The position numbers were made by a program, and so were the translations under genes. DNA of 64,000 nucleotides, taken from NCBI GenBank assembly GCA_028456385.1, contig JALNQF010000069.1, forward strand, positions 62,001 to 126,000, read 5' to 3'. Source of the stretch: Ophiosphaerella korrae. Lineage: Eukaryota > Ascomycota > Dothideomycetes > Pleosporales > Phaeosphaeriaceae. The notes below the pieces were generated by a model. That model saw only the letters and a program-made list of their open reading frames with translations. It was not told the DNA's origin and searched no databases. Of the stretch, positions 26,470-37,668 are shown one piece after another; position 1 is the stretch's first letter; each line of letters opens with the position of its first letter.

Positions 26470-28080
26470 AGATATAGGCTAAACACTAACTCTAGAAGTT
26501 ATAAATTTTAACTTAAGAGCTTTAAAACTACTAAGAAATTATATAGTAAAATATAGTAATAAAAGTATTAAAGTTATTAAAGAGATCTAGAGGAACTTTA
26601 CTAACCTACTTAGCGAAGCTACGACTAAGGCTATTAAAAGTTCTAACTTCTAATCTATTCTAACCTTATTACCTATTCTAGACACTATATTAAAGGATCT
26701 AGATGCATTATTAAGTTAAATAAGTAAAGCGTTAGCTAAGAGAATTATATCTCTTATTAAGAATATAAATTAAGTAGAAGTTAGAGTGTAGAGATTAGTG
26801 TTTTACTTTCTTGTATTTATTATTGCGTGTTTGTAGTTAAAGCTTCTTACTAAGGATAAGGCCTATAGTTTATTAGAGGTTATAGGAGTTAATAGTAAAA
26901 ACACCTAGTAGCTACAAAGGATACTAGGTATAGTTTCTTAGATTAACAATAATATTGTTTATATACTATATAAGAAGGGTTAGCTACTTACTCTAGCTAT
27001 AATAGCTTTCTCTCTAAGTAAGTAAATTTACTATAGTAATAGATAGTATACTTACTTTAAATAGTTGTACTATCTTACCTATAGTAATACGCATCTCTCT
27101 AATATAAAGACAAGGATATTATAATTAAAGCTCTTAAAAAGTTAAAAGACTACTTTAAAAAAATATATAGTCTAAAAAAGGGCTCTAGTTTTATTAGTAG
27201 TCTTGATTTTATTATACAGTAAGTACTAGAAATATAGGCTAGCTATAGGAAAATTTATAGTATACTTAATCTACGAACTAAGAAATAGAAGTTAGGTAGG
27301 TTACCTAAATCTAAGCGATGTAGAAAGATTAGGCGCACTAAAGAGAATAGTAGTAAAGTGCCTAACTCTACGTTGCTAATTTTTAGCTATATTAAGTTAC
27401 TAGAAGGTATATATACTTCTATATATTTGTTATTACTTATTAATAACTCTATAGGGAATTACACCTTTATCTATAGAGATGCCGCCCCGTTACAAGAATA
27501 ATATAAGAATAATAATATTAATACTACAACTAAAATAAGCTAGACCTTAGAACTAGTTAACTCTACGCGCTCCTAAGCGTATACAGAACTATCTTAACAA
27601 CTAATATAGCCTATTAATCCTGTACAATGCTACTAGGAATACGTAGCCCGAGAAAAAATTCTAGACACTAACTTTAACTAGTATACTACATTTAGCTTAC
27701 ACCTAATACAAGCAGCTAACTCTACACAATACTACTAGGAATATATAGCCTAAGAATAAATTCTAGATACTAACTTTAACTAGTATACTACATTTAGCTT
27801 ATACCTAATACAAGCAGCTAACTCTACACAATACTACTAGGAATATATAGCCTAAGAACAAATTCTAGACACTAACTTTAACTAGTATACTGTATTTAGC
27901 TTACACCTAATATAAGTAGCTAACTCTATATAATACTACTAGGAATATATAGCCTAAGAATAAATTCTAGACACTAACTTTAACTAGTATACTACATTTA
28001 GCTTACACCTAATATAAGTAGCTAACTCTACGCAATACTACTAGGAATACGTAGCCTAAAAATAAATTCTAAGCGCTATC
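26470..28080 (+). pseudogene. Unidentified gene remnant with C-terminal 34-codon repeats
   Basis: A single plus frame runs from about 26470 to 27560 with only TAA and TAG stops. It reads LEVINFNLRALKLLRNYIVK, KAYSLLEVIGVNSKN, INNNIVYILYKKG and LSDVERLGALKRIVVKCL. It then runs into a 102-bp (34-codon) tandem repeat at 27630-28068. The product would have been a protein of about 500 residues with a helical body and a repeated tail. Thirty-four residues is the length of a TPR or PPR unit, but the repeat sequence does not show either consensus. Function is unknown. Every lost residue I can infer fits CAA, CAG or TGG turning into a stop. Confidence 0.5.
27630..28068 (+). repeat. 102-bp tandem repeat, 4 full copies plus a partial
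   Basis: ctactagg starts at 27630, 27732, 27834, 27936 and 28038, an exact 102-bp period. Each unit contains taactttaactagtatact and agctaactct. Copies differ mostly by C/T and G/A (cacaat, tataat, cgcaat), so the array is older than, or was hit by, RIP. Confidence 0.9.
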
Positions 28081-29224
28081 TTTCGATAATATAAGATAGC
28101 TTGCAATTAGCAGCAATAATAGTCTCTATAATAGCAAATATTTTTATATTATATATTAATTAATTATAGGTATCCTTCCTATAGTACAATAGTTAAAATT
28201 CTTTACTTTAACTAAAGGAATTTAACGTTACTACTAATATAATATTTCTCCTCCTCTTTACTTATTGCGTAATATACAGCCGTACCTAGTATAAAGTCCT
28301 TCTCCTTACTAGATAGAGTTTTTATATATAGAGATAAACTACCTCTTTATTAGATAGATATAAGAAGTTGTTTATAGCTAGGATTATATATCTAACGTCC
28401 TCTAGATTCTACTCGTAATATACCCTAGATTGTTAGCTTCTAATATATACTTAGTACTATTATACTATGCGTTTATAACTCCTTATATTCTTCGTAATCT
28501 ATTTAAATAGTATATTTATTACAGTCTAAAAAAGAGTACTAGTTAGACCCTTCTCTATATTTATATATCTTTCGAAACCTAGCTCTATTAGAATAAAAGA
28601 ACCCTTACTTTCTAGCTATTCTTTAAGGGCCTCTAGATAAGGCTCTACTAATTTATCTAGTATATAACTCTAAAGATAGTTAGGTATAAGGAGCTAGGGT
28701 CTGTAGTTATTATATAGAACTATTATTTATAGCTCCTTTGTAGTAATTAGCTAAATATAGAATACTAGAATAATCTATACTATACCTAAATAGAAAATTA
28801 AACTAGTTAGGCTATAAAAGGAAGAAGCTTTTTACACTACCTAGCGCGATAACGCGGGGTAGATCTAATACTTGCGCGACTTTAGTAAGGGGCTCTTAGA
28901 GAATCTTAAACCTAAGCTCACAATTAGTATACTAATTTCTAGGCCTAACTACAAAACTTTTCGCCTAAGTAGCTAAATATAACTACTTTGTTATTACCTA
29001 TTAACAATTAAAAACAATCTTGTTTATATTTCTATATATAGTAAAGTAGTATAAGTGTATTAGGTTTTTAATAGTTTTGCTAACGCATAAGAGTAGATAG
29101 CGTAGAATAATATATACTAGGGTATTGTAATAGCGTAGATTCTATATATAGCGTCTATAATTAACAATTAGCTTTAGGTGTAGACTAATTATAGCTATGT
29201 AGTATCTTAGCAAAATCGAGATAA
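28081..29224. other. Degenerate sequence
   Basis: No assignable gene, repeat or RNA was seen. A short GC-containing stretch near 28840 (gcgataacgcgggg) stands out, without a recognisable role. Confidence 0.45.
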
Positions 29225-29790
29225 AAAATTATCTAGACGATTACCTAGGCGCGAAGTACGCTAATATACTACTAAATATTATAGATAGTATGTTAACCTA
29301 AATTAATAACAAGCTAGTAGAGGAGAAAGCTCTTCTAATTAAAGAATCTCTATAGAGGTAGCGCTTAGCCTAATAGATAAAGGATTAACTAAGTATATTT
29401 AGCTACCTCTCTACTCTACTTAGTCTTATGCTTATAGCTAATAATAAAGGCGAGATACTACTAGAATCTACAAAGTTAAGAGACGTAAAAAATAAGTAAA
29501 TATAATAGTAAGTATGTATAGAGCTAAAACTAGTAGAAACGTATATGCCTAGGTAAACAAGAGTAGATTTACTAGGCTAGAATATATTAAACCTTACTTA
29601 CTTATATATACTCGTTTATTATCTATTACCTAATACTATTAGTACTCTCTTTAATGTAACACTAGGAGGCTTAAGTATTAGTAAAAACGCAGTTTAGTAG
29701 CGTTTATCTCTAAAGATACTAGTACAAATTATAGATCCTAATAATATAAGGTTTCCTACTAGGCTAATTACCCTTAAGTATCTATACTAC
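29225..29790. repeat. Repeat family R1, copy a
   Basis: About 540 bp aligned with 36308-36831. The 3' half, from tagagctaaaactagtagaaac onward (about 29519), is also shared with 34847-35115. A 54-bp piece of it ends repeat B at 20460-20516. The minus strand of the left half reads with few stops, but no family was recognised. The right edge runs directly into the LTR-like unit at 29791. Confidence 0.7.
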
Positions 29791-30343
29791 TAAGATAGCT
29801 ATCGTATACAGCTATCTAACTAATCTATAGTTAACTCCCTTTACTATTATACGTTAATCTAAGTTCTCTATAGACTACTTGCAGCTACCCTAGATTAGTC
29901 CTTAATAGTTAATTCTAATTAGCGTAGAAAGCTAAACTAGGAAATATTTTAATACGTAATATTAATTAATATATTTTGTTCTTTACTACTATACTATTTA
30001 CGCTGTATACAATCTATAAGCTATAATAGATATATATAGTATGTTAGGATCTTAAAGCTCTACTATAAACAAGACCTACTTTACGTACAAGAAGTACCTA
30101 GCTATAAATAATACGTACTTAAACCTACAAACTATATCTTATTTATACTTAACCTAGCTAGCTATAGATAATATATCCTATAACTTATAAACTACATCTT
30201 ATTTATACCTAACCTAGCTAGCCGCCTTAAAAACACTACTCCTTCTAGCGCCTATTAACTTATTAATAGCTACTAATACTCTATACGCTAAGGCCCTAGT
30301 TTTAAAAACGCAACTAGATTCTACTTTAACAAGGTTTTAGGTA
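29791..30343 (+). repeat. LTR-like 550-bp unit, copy 1
   Basis: Aligned end to end with 60480-61027. It starts taagatagctat and ends aaggttttaggta. Near its start it has the palindromic pair gatagct...agctatc, and inside it a 60-bp tandem duplication (gctata(a/g)ata at 30101 and 30161). The sequence after the end of copy 2 (aggtattagc) looks like a RIP-altered copia-type primer site (tggtatcagagc), which would make this an LTR. No target duplication or partner within element range was found. Confidence 0.5.
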
Positions 30344-32080
30344 CTACTCTAGGTAAATAATCCTCTAGTTAGGATTATTACTATATTTAGAGAGGTTATC
30401 TCTATTGTAATAGTATATATAATTAACGAAGCTAAGAAAACCTATAACCTACGATATTAGGCGCTTTAGCAGCGAATTTATATACTTAAAGAGGAGAGTA
30501 AGAAGGTAGAAAATGCTAGATTAGCTAAAGAGGATATATATTTAGGAGATTAGTTCCTTACTAATAATAGTAACGTTACTTACGTAGTTTATAGTAAAAG
30601 ATACTAGGGACCTATAAGGCTACTCTTCTTAAAAAATTATTAGACTACTTATAAATTAGGATAAGATAAATTCAGGGTATTGTACATAGTAGAAGGCTAC
30701 AAAGTTACCTTTAGTAGAGAATCTATAATTAGTAGTCTAATAACCTACCTAAAATTGTATAAGTATAGAATAGCGTTCCTAAAAGAGTTTAGGTACTACA
30801 AAAAGAACTAGCGAACGTACTATAAGCTATTTAGGTATGTTAAAAAGGTAACGCATAGTTACTCTATAGTACTCCTCTTACTACCTATTAAACTACTAAT
30901 AATAGACGTAAAAGAATTACAAGTAGAATATTTAACGCAAGGAAATATTTAAATTTATACAACTCTGCTACTTATCTATTAAACGCTTACGCCCTTCTCT
31001 TTAATACCTATCGATTTACTAGTAGTTATAGATATCTCTACTACAATTTCGAAAGTAGAGCTAGCACCTATATTAGTAAGCTTTATACCTAAACAAATTA
31101 TCCTATTTCTAGGGTAGATAACAAATAATCCTCTATCTTTAGTTACTACTACCTTTAAAGATATTATCTCTCTAACATTAGAACCTATACTTAAAGAAAA
31201 TGAGAAAATAATAGAGCTTAAAGAATAGCTAGACAATATAGATATATATATAGATAATCTCTAGTCTTTTAATACTAGGCTTAAAGTAGAGGTAAAGGTA
31301 CTTTAAGCGTAAAATACTACTTTAGAGGCATCGTTTAAAAACCTATAACAAGTAAGTAGTACTATAAACGAGACGCATCTTATAGGTAAAGAAATATTTC
31401 TTACTATACCTTAAAGAATACATGCGACTCTAGAACCTAAGTTAAGGTAGCTAGAAGTAAATTAGGGAGTATATTTAGTAGACTCTAGTTCTAGTAATTA
31501 TACGCTTAAAAATTATAAGAAAAGGCGCTTACTATTATTTTAAGAGCTACTAGAACCTACTAAGCAATATTATAATACAAATCAAGGGCTAGCTCAAGCG
31601 CTATAAATAGAGAAGATAAGAATACTAGAGAATTCTTAAAAGGAGGTCGATCTCTATAGAAGAAGAGGCCTAGCAAATAAATTCTTTACTAGTAATAGCT
31701 ATATTAAGTGCCCTATATACAAAGAATTGTTCTTTAGTCCTATAAAGCTATACTATTTGCAAAAACATTTAAAGGACGAAAAAAATTATAATTAAAAAGT
31801 TAGACTTTAGTATAAGGTACTAAATTGTCCTATATCTTGCAAGAGAGGATATTTAGGTCTATCTTATAAAAATTACCTAAAATTAGAGCACGAAATACCT
31901 TTACTAAGGCGCTATAGGTATTACGGCGTTAAACTTAGACTTTAAAATCTCTCTAAATATATATAACAGGGTAAATATAATAATATAATACTAGTCTTCT
32001 ATAAGTAATCTAAGTTAGAGCTTTACTCTAATAGAGAACAAAGAACGCTATTATAGTACGTAATATAGTAGTACTAGTAG
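30344..32080 (+). pseudogene. Unidentified gene remnant: coiled coil and Cys-rich tail
   Basis: A plus frame reads from about 30530 to 31950 (best part) with only TAA and TAG stops. In order it shows FRVLYIVEGYKVTFSRES, FLKEFRYYKKN, a coiled-coil-like block (EPILKENEKIIELKE, then RLKVEVKVL) and a C-terminal segment SYIKCPIYKELFF...LQKHLKD...NCPISCKRGYLGL. The last part resembles a damaged zinc finger: the Tyr after CPI is what TGC becomes after TpG-to-TpA. Upstream is the LTR-like unit; downstream is a pogo fragment. The protein family is unknown. A minus-strand 85-codon open frame inside it is antisense noise. Confidence 0.45.
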
Positions 32081-32621
32081 TGTAAACCCTCTATAAACTA
32101 AGCTCCCTTTTTAAGTTAATTAATTACGTTAATAATCGACGTTAGCGACGAGCCCTTGTGCTAGCGTATACGTTTACGTACGTTACTTGGCGTACAAGCT
32201 ACCTAGGGAGCCCTTAGAGTAGCTAGAGTAGCTAGAGTAGGCGTACGTAGCTCTTGTACGCTACACTAGCTTAAACTAGCTACTTATAGTAGCTAGGTCC
32301 TTATATAAGGCTTGCTACCTATTGTATAGGCAATTAAAACGCGTCGTAAGACTATCTATACGCTTAATAAAGTTGCGCGCCTAGTAGATACTAATAGGGC
32401 TACCTCTACGCTAAGTAAGTAGTTTATTACCTATCTTACGTATAGTAGCTAGAGTTAGGGTAAAACTACGAGAATCTAGATTAAGGATATAATTAACTAC
32501 TACCTCCTCCCCTAGCTAGCTAAGCTTCCTTAAGTTAGGCTAGCAATCGTGTTAAGTAGTAATACTAGCGCGTTAGCAATTAAGTGTAGTTCGCGATACA
32601 TTAAAAGTCTAGCTAGTACTA
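32081..32621. other. GC-richer spacer with hairpin and 9-bp repeat
   Basis: The part at 32130-32280 is less RIP-damaged than its surroundings and CpG-rich. It holds an imperfect inverted pair (gcgtacaagctac near 32190 and gtagctcttgtacgc near 32246) around about three copies of agagtagct (32216-32241). No gene was recognised. It precedes the pogo element. Confidence 0.55.
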
Positions 32622-33022
32622 TATCTATACGCGTAATACCTTAGTTTGCGTAATACCCTACTCCTACTAAACTTAAGTTTTTACAACACGCGATAACTCT
32701 ACTAATATAGACTTAATTCAAGCTATAATTAAAGAAATTAAATCGTAAGAACTAGGAGAAGGTTTTTTATATAGAAAGATTGCTGCCAAATATAATATTA
32801 AAGTATCTACGCTACGCCGAAAATACTAAGGCCTAATAAGCTTAAATTAGACTAAGAAACTTAACTAGAGAAAGCTTAGCCTATAGTAAGAGGATAAGCT
32901 TATATAGTATATTAAAAAGCTTACAAAGAGAGGCCTTCTACTTATAAGAGAGATAATAAGAAACTTAGCGTTATAGGTAGCTCGCGAGACTATTAGTTAG
33001 AGCTAGGTAACTTGCTTTACTT
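32622..33022 (+). pseudogene. pogo/Fot1-like transposase, 5' fragment
   Basis: The left end (tatctatacgcgtaatac) matches the end of the 743-bp element at 33688-34430. A plus frame from about 32724 reads LGEGFLYRKIAAKYNIK, STLRRKY, YIKKLTKRGLLL and REIIRNLAL, ending near VARETIS*S*VT. This is the psq-type helix-turn-helix followed by the CENP-B-type HTH that begins fungal pogo-family transposases, which bind the terminal repeats and cut the element out. The DDE domain is missing: homology stops at about 33022, where repeat B begins. The stops are RIP-type. Confidence 0.8.
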
Positions 33023-33023
33023 A

Positions 33024-34905
33024 GCCCTTTATAATCCTTTAAGTAATTAGTTAGTTTAATTTAGTAATAGCCCTGTCCTAAGAATTATTACTAGTAACCT
33101 AGCTAAGAAGTTTATAGAATATTATGCTTGTTATAGCCTATCTATAGTGTTAGACCTTGTTATAGCCCTATTTATTGCTTGTCTTATTAAGAGGAGCAAG
33201 GCACTTCCTCTTTACGTTATACTCTTGTTTTACTACAACTAGGAACTACTACTAACGCTATAGGTCTAAGTTAGTAGTGTCTTTTAAGGTGCGTAAGAAG
33301 AGCTTCTAGTTGCAATATTCTTAACATTTATCTTGTATAATAGTATCTATAGATTCGAAAAGTAGCTAGAGCTACTACTACTATATTTTATATTTACTAA
33401 GAAGCTAATTTCTTATCGCAATACAAGCTTTAAACTTCTTACTAGGCCTTAAAAGGTTACGCAGTAACTAATAGAATACGTATACGTTAGCGCATATTTA
33501 AGCTAAGTTAAAAAAATTAATTATAGACTCTAAAGCTAGTATAAAATCTATTATTAATTAAATAAAGCTTACGCTAAAGAAATAAATAAACCCCTTTCTA
33601 TATAGAACGTACGGCGTAGTATAGAATAGTGCTAGTTGCTAAGAGATAAGTAGTCGCTAAAGTAAGCTTAAAACTTAGTAGTATACGTATCTATACGTAT
33701 AATGCACGCTAAACACTAAAGTTATAATCTCTATCTAATTAGTTATTTTCGGCCTATAGGGTATTTTGCTGCGTAGGGATAGACTTTATATATAATAGCT
33801 ACTATTATAAGATTTTATAGTAGAGTAGTAACTAGAGGCTTATAACTAATTTAGACTATCTAAATTTTACTAGAAGGCTAATGTTACGGCTAGAGCGAGT
33901 AGTTTTAAGTAGAGCTACTAATATAGCTGCCTAAGACTCTTTACTAGCTATAGCGTTAACTACCTATTTTCTACGCTTGTTCTTCTAAGTAGATAAACTT
34001 AAAGTATTTCTTTTCTACCTCTAGCTAGGTTGTATAGAGTTTTTAATGTTAATAGCTATACGCTAGGCTACGCGCTAAGCTACCTTCTCTACCCTTTCCT
34101 TCTCTCTTACTAACTTAACTACCTCTCACGCTATACGCTTCTCTTTAGCTAGCTTCTTCTTGTATTAGTAAGTAGCCTATCGTAGCTTTCCTAGTTAAGT
34201 TTTTTAGTCTAATCTAAGCTTATCTAGCCCTAGTATCTTTAGCTTAGTATAGTTCGTTTAATACTAAATTTAGAAGCAACTTCTAGTATATAAAGCCTTC
34301 TCCTAGTCCTTGCGATTTAATTTCTTTAATCGCAGCTTAAATTAGGTCTATATTAGTAGAGTTATTACGTATTATAGAGAGGTAGGTTAGACTTAAGTTT
34401 AGTGTTCGGCGCGTATTACGCGCACAGATATAGTACTACGCTAAATAGGAAGTCTCTTACGTCTCCTTTATAGTTCTTCTATTTTTGTTTCTCTACAAGT
34501 AGTAGAATACACCTATCGCTAGCGTACTAGGCACTATAGCGCTTAATAGATATAACTATCCTGTATTATATTACCTAGAAAGTAGTACGCCTATAGGGTA
34601 GCAGTCTTAGCCTTATATTAAAGAAGATACAAGAAGTACGCTTAGGTTTCTAAGCGCCTACTATAAGAAGCGCTAGATAAAGTAAAATATTAGTATATCT
34701 ATATATAGGTGTAGGAACGATGTAAAAGACTAGTAGTAATTATAAGTAGATTACGTATAGTTTCTATAGGATCCTATTAGTAAGACTAGTAGGAGATATA
34801 TATTATAAGATTAGTAAAGTAATTAGCTATAGAAACTAGAGTATCTATAGAGCTAGAACTAGTAGAAACGCGTATACCTAAGTAAACAAGAATAGATCTA
34901 CTACA
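33024..34905. repeat. Repeat family B, copy 2 (carries a nested insertion)
   Basis: Same orientation as 19454-20516 and interrupted at 33688-34430 by a pogo-derived element; without it the copy is about 1.13 kb. The copies differ chiefly by transitions. Its left end abuts the truncated pogo transposase and its right end runs straight into R1 copy c. An 85-bp piece of B is also found, reversed, at 60396-60479. Confidence 0.75.
33688..34430 (-). mobile_element. Non-autonomous pogo-derived element, 743 bp
   Basis: The ends are inverted repeats of about 36 bp (33688-33723 and 34395-34430), tatctatacgtataatgcac on the left, differing almost only by A/G and C/T. The element interrupts repeat B. 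On the minus strand it keeps both termini of a pogo transposase: a start with KEIKSQ-like sequence at 34300-34340 and the characteristic Arg-rich, REKERVEKVA tail ending KTTRSSRNISLLVKF (33861-33910). The DDE core is deleted. It would have depended on a full-length pogo, of which 32622-33022 is a related fragment. The flanking TA fits a TA target site. Confidence 0.8.
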
Positions 34906-35115
34906 CTAGAATATATTAAACCTTGCTTACTTACACATATAGTATAACACTAGGAGGCCTAAGTATTAGCGAAAACGCAGTTTAGTTACGTTTATCCCCG
35001 AAGATACCTATACAAGTTATAGATCCTAATAATATAAAGTTGCCTACTAGACTAATTACCCTCAAGCATCTATACTACTAGGAAAGCTATTATACGCAGC
35101 TATCTAACTAACTTA
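34847..35115. repeat. Repeat family R1, copy c (3' half)
   Basis: Shares gtagaaacgcgtatacct, aacactaggaggc and ctatactacta(g/a) with copies a and b. It ends in the first bases of the LTR-like unit (gcagctatctaacta) and then diverges. It is continuous with repeat B copy 2. Confidence 0.7.
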
Positions 35116-35614
35116 TAGCTAATAGGCACCTTCGCTAGATTAGAAGCCGTACGTGCATTATATATAAAGCAAGTATTACTATTTACTAACTCTACTCAAG
35201 AACTTTATATTGTCTAGGTTAAGTTAATAATACAAATAGCCTTAAAAAGATAATACTTTAACTAGCTATATAGTAGTAGCTTAAAGTTAGATACGCTTAT
35301 AGCCTAAAATTAAGCTACTAGATATAAGTCTCTCGAATATTCCTGTTAAGCTTATTCATTCTATTAGTATACATCTACCTTTAGGTAGTTGCTTTTCGCT
35401 TATTCTAGTATCTCGTTACCTATACAATTCCTTAATTTAAGTCCTTTTTCATTGTACTTAACACTACTAACTCCCTAGTAATATCGTTCTTACTAATAAG
35501 CTACAAGAAGTTATATTCTAGTTTAAAAAGAGGAATAATATATCTATAATCGAGTAGGCTATAATTTACAAATATAATTACACGTTTAAGAAGCTACTCC
35601 TTAACCTAATAATA
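35116..35614. other. Degenerate sequence upstream of ankyrin remnant
   Basis: This stretch keeps a few more CA and TG bases (for example ttcattctatt) but has no recognisable feature. It may be the N-terminal part of the ankyrin gene. Confidence 0.4.
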
Positions 35615-36060
35615 GACCTAGTTTAGGCAGATAGTTATAAAGTTACTCTTCTTTATCGCTTAGCTAGGCAAAGTCTTATTCGATATATAAAGCTACTTCT
35701 TAGAAGGCTTAAGTACTTTAAGATTAATCTATTCTAAACTAATATATCGCGACTTACCCTAATTTACTATATAGTAGGTTAAGGCATAATAGATACTATA
35801 TATCTATTAATTATATTTAGCGCTAATATGTCTATAAAGAACAATTATAGTAACACCCTATTACATCTTACTATAGTTATAGGGTTACACGAAGTACTTG
35901 CGCAATTAGTACATATAGGTGCTAATATTAATTTAAAAAGCTGCTTTAGATAGATAGCTATAGATTAAGCTAGTATTACTAACTATAACTCTGCAGTTAA
36001 CGAGCTAAAGAGACTCGGCTTAAGATCTCTAACTTAGCGTAAGAGAAAGTATACCTTGTA
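35615..36060 (+). pseudogene. Ankyrin-repeat protein remnant
   Basis: A plus frame reads DLV*ADSYKVTLLYRLARQ, then SANMSIKNNYSNTLLHLTIV, then HEVLAQLVHIGANINLKS. N-x-x-G/S-NT-x-LHLA followed by G-AN-IN is the ankyrin consensus, so at least two units are visible. Ankyrin repeats mediate protein binding. The host protein cannot be told, because the frame continues less clearly to about 36290, where R1 copy b begins. Substitutions such as Gly-to-Ser in the turn and the in-frame TAA/TAG fit RIP. Confidence 0.65.
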
Positions 36061-36307
36061 TAAATTTATACGCTTAGCTCTATATCCCTTAGAATGCTAC
36101 ACGTATTACTAGCTACAAGATAGTAAATTTAATAACTCTGCTTCGTAGCAATTTTCTTAAAGAAATTTAGATATTGTATATTTTAAATCCTTCTTTTATA
36201 AATCCTAATAAAATAATAAAAGACTATATAAGGTCTATCCCTAAGTTATAAGACGTATAGTATAGCGGGACAATTTTATAAAAAAGTTAACTAAGGTCCC
36301 CTACTAC

Positions 36308-36831
36308 AAAAACCTATCTAGAAAATTACATAGATACGAGGTACATTAATATATTATTAAATGTTAAGGATAGTATGTTAGCTTAAATTAACAAAAAGTT
36401 AGTAGATAAGAGAGCTCTTACAATCTATCTATCTCTATAGAAGTAGCGCTTAGCCTAATAGATAAAGGATCGACTAGGTACGTTTAGCTGCCTCTTCGCT
36501 CTACTTATTCTAATAATTACAGCTAATAATAAAGGTAAGACACTACTAGAACCTATAATGTTAGGAGACGTAGAAAATAAGTAAATATAATAGCAAGTAT
36601 ATATAGAGCTAAAACTAGTAGAAACGTGTATACCTAGGTAAACAAGAATAGATGTACTAGGCTAGAATATATTAAGACTTACTTACTTATACATACTTAT
36701 TCGTTGTCTATTACCTAATACTATTAGTGCTCTCTTTAATATAACACTAGGAGGCTTACGTATTAGTAAAAACGCAGCTTAGTCGCCTCTACCTATAAAG
36801 ATACCTACATAAATTATAGATCCTAATAAAA
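36308..36831. repeat. Repeat family R1, copy b
   Basis: About 524 bp aligned with 29225-29765. It lacks the part that joins the LTR-like unit; instead the alignment stops at atcctaataaaa, and the inverted arm begins at 36832. Confidence 0.75.
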
Positions 36832-37668
36832 TTTACTTTACCTCCTTTAACTATTCTCTAGTTTAGTCTGTGTACTAGGCGATTAGTTAGTACAGCTAGA
36901 GGCTTATAGGTAATAAAACATAGACTATTCTAACACCTAGGCGCCTAATACTATCGTAAGCGAAGTTACTGCGATTTAGACTAATAGTTATTGATTTTTT
37001 ATTGTTATAATAATAAAAAGGTAAATTATAGGTAATAGAGAGAAAAACATATTAGCGCTACTATAGTATTATAGCCTACTATGTATCTTCCTAAGTTATC
37101 TTTAGGGTTACCTACTTACTAGCTACTATTGTGCTATATAATACGCACAGCTTCGTATTTCCTTCTTATCTATTACTAAGAAAAAGTAGTTCTAGTTCTA
37201 GAGTCCCCTAGATATAGTATTAATAGTAAAGATATTCTAATCGAGCTCGCTATAGAAAAGTAGAGAAATTATTCTATAACTCTTACTATTACAACGCGCC
37301 CTAGAAAAGTAAAGTATCTTACCTTTCTAGTATCCTTATATAAAGACTAATTAAGAGATATAAGCGCTAGTTTTCTAATATATATACGCTCCCCTAACGA
37401 GGCTAAGACGTCTTTTATTCTCTACTTACTACCTTACTACCTTTCTTAGTCCTTTACTAGTTACCCTCCTATACAAAAGGCCTATACCTAAGAATAGAAA
37501 GCCTAAGCTTACGAGTCTATATACGTAAAGAGTATATATAGGCTTATTTTACTTCTTTTAGATCTAACTATTATAGAAACTAAGAGTACTTACTGTTAAA
37601 GGACTTTATTAGAATGCTAATTAGGCGTTAGTTAAAGTAGTTATAGTAAGGAAGTATTCTAGTATTAT
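36832..37668 (+). repeat. Large inverted repeat, left arm
   Basis: About 835 bp that match the reverse complement of 44182-45014, starting ctttacctcctttaact. Landmarks are tctgtgtactaggc, cgcgccctagaaaagtaaag on this strand and cttttagatctaactattata. Arm differences are mainly transitions. The arms enclose 6.5 kb, including the AAA+ remnant. Shorter pieces of the same sequence (R4) recur at 25785, 56800 and 57822. Confidence 0.8.

Noticed and set aside
8805..28068. Tandem periods 17, 51, 102 and 153 all multiples of 17
   Set aside because: Units share no sequence; other arrays here have periods 12, 16, 19 and 60. Coincidence is likely.
30979..31236. 85-codon minus-strand open frame
   Set aside because: It lies antisense to a much longer plus-strand frame with coherent blocks and RIP-type stops. 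Its Ser/Ile-rich composition is what the reverse complement of such sequence gives.
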